NCBI RefSeq assembly: GCF_002906855.1
Contig: NZ_MINI01000048.1
Coordinates: forward strand, 1 to 64,000
Direction: 5' to 3'
Length of the DNA stretch: 64,000 nt
Source of the DNA: Pseudomonas putida
GTDB lineage: Bacteria; Pseudomonadota; Gammaproteobacteria; Pseudomonadales; Pseudomonadaceae
Positions 57,329-64,000 of the stretch are shown one piece after another. The stretch's first letter is position 1; each line of letters starts with the position of its first letter. The notes under the pieces were generated by a model. It was not told the DNA's origin and did not search any database. It saw nothing but the letters and a program-made list of their open reading frames with translations. The position numbers and the translations under genes were made by a program.

Positions 57329-59452
57329 TCAGATCTCGACCTGAGTCCCCAGCTCGATCACTCTGTTCAACGGCAGGTTGAAGAAGCGCAAGTTACCGTT
57401 GGCATTCTTCAGCAAGAACGCGAACAGGTTGCCCCGCCAGCGCGACATCCCCTCCAGACGCGACGCAATCACCGTTTCCCGGCTCAGGAAGTAGGTGGTA
57501 CGCATCGGGCTGAAATCCAGTTCGTCCAGGTGACACAGCCGCAACGCCGCTGGCACATCCGGCTCATCCATGAAGCCAAAGTGCAGCAACACGCGGAAGA
57601 AACCATCGCCATAGGCCTCAACCTCGAAACGCTCCTGCTCTGGCACCCGGGGGCGGTCTTCACTGACCACCGTCAGCAGCACCACCTGGCTGTGCAGCAC
57701 CTGGTTATGCAGCATGTTGTGCAACAGCGCATGAGGCACCGCATCTGCCCGCGCCGTCAGGAACACCGCCGTGCCCTCGACCCGATGCGGCGGCTGCACG
57801 CGGATGCTGCTGATGAACACCGGCAGTGGCAGCCCACCTTCATCGATACGCTCCACCAGGATCTGCTTGCCGCGCTTCCAGGTGCTCATCAGCAGGTACA
57901 GCGTAAGCGAACGGGCATTACAGGTTGCGTAACGGCAGCCAGTTATGCGGCAACAACTCGGCGATCTCACTGGCGCGCTGCGTCGGCAGCCGCATCAGCA
58001 CATCATGAAAGACCCTCTTAAAAGGCTAGAAGTGGTGTCCACTTAAATAGGTGGACACCATCGCCTTTGGCGGTGGGGTCAGAAAGGTGTGTTTGCTGGC
58101 CGGTTACGGTACAGCACACCGCCTGCCAGCACCGGGAAGGCACCGCCCTGGACGATCTTCGGCACGTTGGCAGCGAAGAACAGCCCATCAACGAAGAGGA
58201 AACCGACCAGGATCGGCACCATCAGTACCGGTGGCCATTTCCACAGCAGCAGCATCACCGACGACACCAGGATGGTAGTCATCAGCATGGTCCCAGTCAC
58301 AGCCACACCGTAAGCTGCCGCCAGGGCGCCGGAGGACTCGAAGCCGATCACCAGCAGCACCACACCGACCATCAGCGTCCAGTTCACCGCACCGATGTAG
58401 ATCTGCCCCTGCTCGTCGCTGGAGGTGTGCTGGATCTGCATGCGCGGGATATAGCCCAACTGGATGGCCTGGCGGGTCAGGGAGAAGGCCCCGGAAATCA
58501 CCGCCTGCGAGGCAATGACCGTGGCCATGGTCGCCAGCCCGACCATTGGCAACAGCGCCCAGCCTGGCGCCAGCAGGTAGAACGGGTTGCGGGCGGCATC
58601 AGGGTTCTGCAGCAATATCGCGCCCTGGCCGAAGTAATTGAGCACCAGTGCTGGCAGCACCAGGGCGAACCAGGCGCGGGCGATCGGTTTGCGTCCGAAG
58701 TGGCCCATGTCGGCATACAGCGCCTCGGCACCGGTCAGCGCCAGCACCACGGCGCCGAGAATGGCCACGCCCATGCCGGGGTGGACGATGAAGAAGTTCA
58801 CCGCCCAACCAGGGTTGAACGCCTTGAGCACTTCCGGGCTCTGGGAAATGCCATGCGCCCCCAGCGCGGCGAGCGCGAGGAACCAGACCACCATGATCGG
58901 GCCGAACAGCTTGCCGATCTTGTCGGTGCCGTGCTTCTGCACCAGGAACAAGCCCACCAGTACCACCAGCGAAATGGGTACCACCCAGTGGTCGATCCCT
59001 TCGAAGGCCAGGCCCATGCCCTCTACGGCGGACAACACCGAGACCGCAGGGGTGATCATGCTGTCGCCATAGAACAGCGAGGCGCCGATCAGACCGCAGA
59101 CAACCATCAGCGAACGCAGGCGCGGGTAAGCCGCCGTGGCCCGCCGCGCCAGCGCGGTCAATGCCATCGTACCGCCCTCGCCCTGGTTGTCGGCGCGCAG
59201 GATGAACATCACGTACTTGAACGACACCACCCACAGCAGTGACCAGAGGATCAGCGAGAGGATCCCCAGCACACCATCATGGTTGACCGGCACCCCGTAA
59301 CCGCCGGTAAAGACTTCTTTGAGGGTATACAAGGGGCTGGTACCGATATCGCCATACACTACCCCGACCGCTGCCACGAGCAGCCCCAGCGACCGTGTCG
59401 CACCCTGCTTCCCCGCGTGCCCGCCTTCGGCGTGACTGCTTGCCTGAACCAT
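57329..59452 (-). pseudogene. kup: kup potassium transporter, split by an IS66-type remnant
   Basis: Low-affinity K+/H+ symporter gene. The 5' part (59452 to 58108, minus) encodes the N-terminal ~448 residues with GVVYGDIGTSPLYTLKEVF, YGDSMITPAVSVLSAVEG and most membrane helices up to FAANVPKIVQGGAFPVLAGG. After GGVLY the frame runs into inserted DNA and stops at 58079. The 3' part (57902-57329) holds the rest: YLLMSTWKRGKQILVERI, and the cytosolic PPHRVEGTAVFLTARADAVP. Removing the 205-bp insert and one copy of its 8-bp repeat restores GGVLYLLMSTW exactly. The insert plus one repeat is 213 bp (71 codons), so the frame is kept but in-frame stops block read-through. The truncated product lacks the C-terminal domain and its last membrane helix. 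Confidence 0.93.
57903..58107 (-). mobile_element. 205-bp IS66-family remnant (miniature, internally deleted) in kup
   Basis: Both ends are preserved: GTAAGCGAACGGGC at the left and, on the minus strand, GTAACCGGCCAGCA at the right, each with the GTAA tip of IS66-family inverted repeats. A perfect 8-bp direct repeat GGTACAGC (57895-57902 and 58108-58115) flanks it, the target-duplication length of IS66. The minus strand encodes the C-terminal end of an IS66 transposase (DVLMRLPTQRASEIAELLPH, ending LPLRNL and a stop). The other half contains a 26-bp near-palindrome with arms GGTGTCCAC/GTGGACACC. More than 90% of a normal ~2.5-kb IS66 is missing, so it cannot move by itself. Confidence 0.88.
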
Positions 59453-59687
59453 CGAACACTCCCGCAGTTGGCCTTGAAGGCCGGTAGAATTCACGCCTGC
59501 GTCAGGGGCATGCATAAACCCCGGCGCAATGGCGCGAAGCATAGCGCAGCGTTCGTCGCTTTTCTGCTGGTCAAGCGACCTTGCGCTCGCTAGAATTGCG
59601 CACTTTTTGATCAGAGGCGCCGAAAGCGCCCGTCAAGATCGCCCCCGACTGCGGCAGGGCGAACGGCATTCAATACCGAGGTTAGTC

Positions 59688-61019
59688 ATGTCCACCACTC
59701 CCGCCACCCCCAAGGTTGGTTTCGTAAGCCTGGGTTGCCCCAAGGCCCTGGTCGATTCCGAGCGCATCCTGACCCAACTGCGCATGGAAGGCTATGAAGT
59801 CGTGCCCACCTACGAGGACGCCGATGTAGTGGTGGTCAATACCTGCGGCTTCATCGACAGCGCCAAGGCCGAGTCGCTCGAAGTCATCGGTGAAGCGATC
59901 AAGGAAAACGGCAAGGTCATCGTCACTGGCTGCATGGGTGTCGACGAAGGCAATATCCGTGACGTGCACCCGAGCGTGCTGTCGGTGACCGGCCCGCAGC
60001 AGTACGAGCAGGTGGTCAACGCCGTGCACGAAGTGGTGCCACCGCGCCAGGACCACAACCCGCTGATCGACCTGGTGCCGCCTCAGGGCGTCAAGCTGAC
60101 CCCGCGCCACTACGCCTACCTGAAGATTTCCGAAGGCTGCAACCACAGCTGCAGCTTCTGCATCATCCCGTCGATGCGTGGCAAGCTGGTCAGCCGCCCG
60201 GTTGGTGAAGTGCTGAGCGAGGCCGAGCGCCTGGTCAAGGCCGGCGTCAAGGAAATCCTGGTCATTTCCCAGGACACCAGCGCCTATGGCGTCGACGTCA
60301 AGTACAAGACCGACTTCTGGAATGGCCGCCCGGTCAAGACCCGCATGCTCGAACTGTGCGAAGCGCTGAGCAGCCTGGGTGCCTGGGTGCGCCTGCACTA
60401 CGTCTACCCGTACCCGAACGTCGACGACGTGATCCCGCTGATGGCCGCTGGCAAGATCCTGCCGTACCTGGACATCCCGTTCCAGCACGCCAGCCCCAAG
60501 GTACTCAAGTCGATGAAGCGCCCAGCCTTCGAAGACCGTACCCTGGCACGCATCAAGAACTGGCGCGAGCAATGCCCTGAGCTGGTGATCCGCTCGACCT
60601 TCATCGTCGGCTTCCCTGGCGAGACCGAGGAAGACTTCCAGTACCTGCTGGACTGGCTCACCGAAGCCCAGCTCGACCGCGTCGGCTGCTTCCAGTATTC
60701 GCCAGTCGAAGGCGCTCCGGCCAATGACCTGGGACTGGAAGAAGTACCGGATGACGTCAAGCAGGACCGCTGGGACCGCTTCATGGCGCACCAGCAGGCC
60801 ATCAGCGCCGCCCGCCTGCAAATGCGCATCGGCAAGGAAATCGAAGTGCTGATCGACGAAGTCGAGGAGCAAGGTTCGGTTGGCCGCAGCTTCTTCGATG
60901 CCCCGGAAATCGACGGCAGCGTGTTCATCGACGGTAACCACGGCTTCAAGCCGGGCGACAAAGTGCGTTGCCGAGTGGTGGATGCCGACGAATACGATAT
61001 GTGGGCCGAGCCCGTTTAA
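59688..61019 (+). CDS. rimO: Ribosomal protein S12 methylthiotransferase RimO
   Basis: Radical SAM enzyme (443 aa) that methylthiolates Asp of ribosomal protein S12. N-terminal UPF0004 domain with FVSLGCPKALVDSERIL and VVNTCGFIDSAK (Cys ligands of the second cluster, with the third in VTGCMGVDEG). Radical SAM motif CNHSCSFCIIPSMRG (C-x3-C-x2-C). C-terminal TRAM domain (~375-443). ATG 59688 gives the family start; the upstream open frame lacks homology. Confidence 0.97.
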   Translation: MSTTPATPKVGFVSLGCPKALVDSERILTQLRMEGYEVVPTYEDADVVVVNTCGFIDSAKAESLEVIGEAIKENGKVIVTGCMGVDEGNIRDVHPSVLSVTGPQQYEQVVNAVHEVVPPRQDHNPLIDLVPPQGVKLTPRHYAYLKISEGCNHSCSFCIIPSMRGKLVSRPVGEVLSEAERLVKAGVKEILVISQDTSAYGVDVKYKTDFWNGRPVKTRMLELCEALSSLGAWVRLHYVYPYPNVDDVIPLMAAGKILPYLDIPFQHASPKVLKSMKRPAFEDRTLARIKNWREQCPELVIRSTFIVGFPGETEEDFQYLLDWLTEAQLDRVGCFQYSPVEGAPANDLGLEEVPDDVKQDRWDRFMAHQQAISAARLQMRIGKEIEVLIDEVEEQGSVGRSFFDAPEIDGSVFIDGNHGFKPGDKVRCRVVDADEYDMWAEPV

Positions 61020-61034
61020 GGCAGCCTGCACGTG

Positions 61035-61088
61035 AAAAAGCCCCTGCCCGGTATTCCCAACGAGGAATACCCGGGCGGGGGCTTTTTT
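61035..61088. terminator. Bidirectional terminator after rimO
   Basis: A long imperfect inverted repeat (AAAAAGCCCCTGCCCGGTATTCC with GGAATACCCGGGCGGGGGCTTTTTT in two halves) lies between rimO and the converging outer-membrane gene; it has A/T tails on both sides. Confidence 0.85.
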
Positions 61089-61089
61089 G

Positions 61090-61839
61090 TCAGAAGGTGT
61101 GAAAAACCATCAACCCGCCTTCTGCATCAGGGCTGGCATCGGAAAAGCCCTTGACCGCATACAGTTGGATCTTCCATTCCCGGTTAAGCTTATGGGTCAG
61201 GAAAAGGGTCAGCTCCTGGATTTCTGAGCCTGTCGAAACGACTTTCTGCCGCCAGTCGTACGAGGCGCCCGCCGAGGTACCTTTCGCCACAGGAATGGCA
61301 AAACCCAGGCTGGTAAAGATCGGATCCCTGAAGTCGCTGTCGGGCGGATCTCCGTATTTCTTCCAGCCCAGGGTTACGAAGCCGGTCACCGGGCCGAATG
61401 CCTGAGCGATATCGACCTGGCCGGTATAGTCGTACTCGCCGGTGCCCAGGCACTGTTTTTCATCTGCAGTGGGGAATTTGACCTTGCCGATGAGGTCGAG
61501 CATCAGGCCGCCGTCACTGCCGTCGAGCAGTGCATAGTCGGCGCTGGCAACCGTGTCGCCCAGCCCGCTCTCCACCGCATGGCATCCGCCGGGCAAGGGA
61601 TCGCCATTGGGGCCTACTTCAGGGTTGGTGATACGCAGCCAGGGCACAGTGACCTTGTAGGTCATGGGGCCGGTTTCATACTTGCCGACCACGGGGACGT
61701 ACCAGATTTCCGAAGTGGTACCCGTGCCATAGTCGCCACTCGAATAGTCCATGCCAATGGAAGCGCTGAAAGTATCGGCCTGGACAGACGCACCGGTACA
61801 GGACAGCAAACAGGCGAAAAGAGGGAGCGTAGGTCTCAT
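61090..61839 (-). CDS. Putative outer-membrane beta-barrel protein
   Basis: Secreted protein of 249 aa with a signal peptide (PLFACLLSCTGASVQA, ~6-21). The mature chain alternates strands with aromatic ends (FSASIGMDYSSGDYGTGTTS, then VPVVGKYETGPMTYKVTVPW) and ends in Phe (GGLMVFHTF), the usual C-terminal signal for outer-membrane insertion. It resembles the MetA-pathway/transporter-like barrel families of Pseudomonas but I cannot name the substrate. ATG 61839 has GAGG 5 bases upstream on the minus strand. Confidence 0.72.
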   Translation of the reverse strand: MRPTLPLFACLLSCTGASVQADTFSASIGMDYSSGDYGTGTTSEIWYVPVVGKYETGPMTYKVTVPWLRITNPEVGPNGDPLPGGCHAVESGLGDTVASADYALLDGSDGGLMLDLIGKVKFPTADEKQCLGTGEYDYTGQVDIAQAFGPVTGFVTLGWKKYGDPPDSDFRDPIFTSLGFAIPVAKGTSAGASYDWRQKVVSTGSEIQELTLFLTHKLNREWKIQLYAVKGFSDASPDAEGGLMVFHTF

Positions 61840-61892
61840 CTGCACCTCGGGTTCCGTCGGGAAGCGTGATCGGACTTACCCAGCCTAGTTGC

Positions 61893-63617
61893 CTAATGCC
61901 CGGACCGCTCCGGATGCTCTACTTTTTCGACCTTCTCGACTTTTTCTACCGTTTCGGGCTTTTCGACTCTCTCTACCTTTTCAACTTTTTCCACTTTTTC
62001 CACTTTCTCGACTTTTTCAGGCTTTTCGACCTTTTCGACCTTTTCGACTTTTTCCACCTTCTCGACTTTCTCAGGCCTTTCGACCTTCTCTACTTTCTCC
62101 ACCTTTTCGACTTTCTCGGGCTTTTCGACTTTCTCTACTTTCTCGACCTTTTCCACCTTCTGGACTTTTTCGAGCTCTACTTTTTCAACATGCTCGACCT
62201 TCTCCACCCGATCGGAGCTGCCACTGTTGCTGGTCTCGCGTTGCTCCACGTTGTCGACATGCCGTGACTTCCCAGACCTGTCTTCACTTTCAAAGGTGTC
62301 ATGGCCACTGGAGTCGCTGGTCGAACTCCGTCCACTGTGATCCTCACTGTCTTCGCGGCGGCTGCTGGAGGCCCCACGCTCACCTTGGTCACTGCTGCTC
62401 GAGCTGCCCGAACCGCTGGTACCGTGCTCGCTCTGACGCCCGGAATGCCCTCTGTCCGAACGGTCGTCGCGGTCATCATCGAACTCGATGCGGGAGGCCC
62501 GTAGCTCGTGCGTGGCACTGAATACCCCGCTTACTCGCACCCGTTGGTCAAGTGCAATTGCAGCAGGCTGGTTACCGACGATCACGGTATCCTGCCCCAG
62601 CGTCACGTTGATGCCGCCGACGACCAGCTGGCGCGCCTGGGTGCGCTGCACCAGCCCCTCGATCACCGCAGTCTGCACCCTGCCAGCAAACGGCAGGCTC
62701 GGGTCAGGGCGGGTTTGTGCGACTTCCAGCTGGTTCCCGGTCCATTGGCCGCGCACCAGCATTTCCCGCGCCGGCGCCACGCGGGTCCCCAGCTTCAGCC
62801 CCTGCAGGCTGCCGGGGCGATCGACAGTACCGATGGCGCTGGCCTCCCTGAGCCCTGGCGCCCGCTCGATACGGCTAGCCACCACTTCACCTGCCGCATC
62901 GCGCAGGCCGCTGACCCTGACCGGTTCGCCTGGGCGCAGCCCTTCAGCCACGCGCGCCCCGGCGGCAAGGCGCACAGGTTGACCCATGACCCGCAGTGGC
63001 CCCGCAGCATTCGGCAGTGCCGTCAGCGGCCCCTCGTAAACGTTGAGAATCGCGATGCGCCCGGCTTGCAGGCCACGCTGTGTGCCATAGGCCTCCACCG
63101 CGACAACCTGGCCGATCGCCAGATGAGCGGTGCTGGCAGGGGCACCATTTTCACTCACCGGTACATCCTTGCCGTAGTGCACTTCCTGGCCATTGACGCA
63201 GATTGAAGCAAATCCGGTGATGGTGCCGACGATCCCCGTGCCCCCGGTACCGCCTGGGCGCTGGATCGGGGCTCCGCTGCCGCCCACGCCACCGTGGCCG
63301 CGATCGATGAAAGTACCGTCTACCCCCTCTGCCACCGCGCCGGTACCACCCGTTCCGCCAGGGCGCTGCTGGAGCGGCGCCCCCGTGCCACCCACCCCGC
63401 CGTTGTCACTACGCACGCCGGTTCCGCCAACACCGCCGGTTCTGGCGCCTGTACCACCGGTGCCGCCCGGGAACTGCAAGCCCGCAGCCCCAGCCATACC
63501 CACTTCATCACGGCTGACACAAACCGGTGCTGCAACCACCTCGGCAGGCGCCACCAGGCTCAGCCCGAAACCCAGGGCGAGTGCGACGAGGCTGAGGCAG
63601 CGCGCGAGGGGGGTCAT
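61893..63617 (-). CDS. Secreted DUF5666 protein with GGTG and VEK repeats
   Basis: Protein of 574 aa with a signal peptide (LVALALGFGLSLVAPAEVVA, ~10-29). Residues ~45-130 are Gly/Thr repeats (GGTGGTG, GGVGGTG units). The middle (~130-375) is beta-rich and carries several DUF5666-like units (GTITGFASICVNGQEVHYGK; GEPVRVSGLRDAAGEVVASR; GLVQRTQARQLVVGGINV). A Ser/Asp/Arg-rich stretch (~380-470) follows, then about 100 residues of Val-Glu-Lys triplets broken by Pro (VEKVEKVEKPEK), ending HPERSGH. The repeat tail is likely helical, charged and extended. It starts in an ATGA overlap with the upstream gene. Function unknown. Confidence 0.82.
   Translation of the reverse strand: MTPLARCLSLVALALGFGLSLVAPAEVVAAPVCVSRDEVGMAGAAGLQFPGGTGGTGARTGGVGGTGVRSDNGGVGGTGAPLQQRPGGTGGTGAVAEGVDGTFIDRGHGGVGGSGAPIQRPGGTGGTGIVGTITGFASICVNGQEVHYGKDVPVSENGAPASTAHLAIGQVVAVEAYGTQRGLQAGRIAILNVYEGPLTALPNAAGPLRVMGQPVRLAAGARVAEGLRPGEPVRVSGLRDAAGEVVASRIERAPGLREASAIGTVDRPGSLQGLKLGTRVAPAREMLVRGQWTGNQLEVAQTRPDPSLPFAGRVQTAVIEGLVQRTQARQLVVGGINVTLGQDTVIVGNQPAAIALDQRVRVSGVFSATHELRASRIEFDDDRDDRSDRGHSGRQSEHGTSGSGSSSSSDQGERGASSSRREDSEDHSGRSSTSDSSGHDTFESEDRSGKSRHVDNVEQRETSNSGSSDRVEKVEHVEKVELEKVQKVEKVEKVEKVEKPEKVEKVEKVEKVERPEKVEKVEKVEKVEKVEKPEKVEKVEKVEKVEKVERVEKPETVEKVEKVEKVEHPERSGH
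61905..62210 (-). repeat. Nine-base VEK-coding tandem repeat
   Basis: About 300 bp of short tandem units on the minus strand coding for Val-Glu-Lys, with Pro in place of Val at spaced intervals and a few Gln/His/Arg changes. On the plus strand it appears as alternating TTTTTC and GACCTTCTC blocks. The codons for Glu and Lys alternate (GAA/GAG, AAA/AAG), so units are not identical at DNA level. Confidence 0.85.
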
Positions 63618-64000
63618 GAGTCGGCAGTCTTCGACGAATCGGGGTCGGTGGCTTCAGTGTAGAAATACAGCCCCACGGTAATGCGCTGGCGTTCCTCGTG
63701 GCGTGGCACGTCGGTGTTTTCCAGCTCGGCGGCCAACCGGCTGAATTCCAGCAAGGTTTGCATGCCGTCCTTGGAGACCGCTTCACGCAGCGTGCCGACG
63801 CTGGCCGAGGTCAGGGCATCGTAGTGCACGCTGCGTTCGAAAAACGGCAGGCCTTCGCCGCTGAGGTTGTGCACCGCTGCGCAGGCGTGGTCATGTAGGT
63901 TGTGGCCAAAATACGCGGCTTTCTCTTCGAAGCCCTTCTGCGGCACGAATGCCTGGGCTTCGAGGTGAACGCAATCCTGATCATCGAGGCGAACGATACC
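63614..64000 (-). CDS. Partial gene, DUF6502-like, running off the right edge
   Basis: The last 128 codons of a minus-strand gene whose start lies beyond 64000. The visible sequence has FGHNLHDHACAAVHNLSGEG, FFERSVHYDALTSASVGTLR, GMQTLLEFSRLAAELE and ITVGLYFYTEATDPDS. It resembles DUF6502 family proteins, which I recall beside DUF5666 genes in Pseudomonas; the family call is tentative. It overlaps the DUF5666 gene by 4 bp, so the two are translationally coupled and probably work together. Confidence 0.7.
   Translation of the reverse strand, partial: GIVRLDDQDCVHLEAQAFVPQKGFEEKAAYFGHNLHDHACAAVHNLSGEGLPFFERSVHYDALTSASVGTLREAVSKDGMQTLLEFSRLAAELENTDVPRHEERQRITVGLYFYTEATDPDSSKTADS

Noticed and set aside
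58067..59242. A 391-codon plus-strand frame across the kup 5' part
   Set aside because: It is rich in His, Gln and Arg as expected of antisense reading, while the minus strand gives Kup.
61905..62210. The tandem nine-base units as a CRISPR array
   Set aside because: The units are contiguous without spacers and code for Val-Glu-Lys in frame; no cas gene is present.

Overview
The window is a junction between an integrative conjugative element (ICE, about 1-31.3 kb) and conserved chromosome (about 31.3-64 kb) of a Pseudomonas of the P. putida group. The basis is gene order and protein character. The chain queC-queE-cpoB-pal-tolBARQ-ybgC-ruvBAC-yebC-aspS-dps-oprD-proS-dinB-three tRNA-fMet-mprF-acvB-kup-rimO matches the P. 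putida chromosome as I know it, and a putida-type REP inverted pair lies between ruvC and yebC. Species level cannot be fixed from this alone.

Left part, 1-31.3 kb. The first 1.2 kb is the remnant of a umuC/rulB-type translesion polymerase gene that has lost its first ~37 codons and carries a frameshift at the catalytic SIDE motif. It is followed by an AT-rich SEC-C-motif gene of unknown role. From 2.7 kb a nearly continuous plus-strand run encodes the mating machinery of a PFGI-1/PAPI-1/ICEclc-type ICE (MPF-G type secretion system). It holds the TIGR03759 and TIGR03765 proteins, a lytic transglycosylase, the coupling protein TraD, TIGR03747, RAQPRD, TIGR03758, TIGR03745, TIGR03750, TIGR03746, TIGR03749, TIGR03752, TIGR03751, the VirB4-class ATPase TraC, a DsbA-like protein, TIGR03757, TIGR03756, TIGR03755 and TraG. 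Between these sit extra genes: a UvrD-like helicase, a small DUF4177-like protein, three short minus-strand genes and several small unknowns. Behind TraG come a minus-strand DUF3742 gene, a ParDE toxin-antitoxin pair and an AT-rich unknown gene, then the MOB-H relaxase TraI translationally coupled to a tyrosine integrase. The integrase abuts a tRNA-Lys(TTT) gene whose 3' end faces the ICE. This is the same tRNA-Lys/queC locus used by PAPI-1/pKLC102-type elements. The left end of the ICE (and any pil, partition or cargo genes there) is outside the window.

Right part, 31.4-64 kb. Minus-strand operons encode queuosine precursor synthesis (QueC, QueE), the complete Tol-Pal envelope system with CpoB and YbgC, the RuvABC Holliday-junction resolvasome, YebC and AspRS, followed by an FmdB-type protein, an RHH protein and a Dps ferritin. 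Next come a membrane-anchored cold-shock-domain protein, a HIT-SlyX pair, an OprD-family porin with a long upstream region, ProRS, a lipoprotein and DNA polymerase IV. Three near-identical initiator tRNA genes follow, each with its own promoter and terminator. MprF and an AcvB/VirJ-type periplasmic hydrolase form a coupled pair for making and removing aminoacyl-phosphatidylglycerol.

The kup potassium transporter gene is broken by a 205-bp IS66-type remnant with a perfect 8-bp target duplication. The window ends with rimO, a putative outer-membrane protein, and a secreted DUF5666 protein with GGTG repeats near its N terminus and about 100 residues of Val-Glu-Lys repeats at its C terminus. That last gene is coupled to an incomplete upstream gene running off the right edge.

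The best leads are the broken umuC at a known ICE/integron-like insertion hotspot, the 205-bp IS66 miniature inside kup, an Arg-rich segment in TraD that reads like normal protein in the next frame, the VEK-repeat protein, and the unrecognised AT-rich gene beside ParDE.
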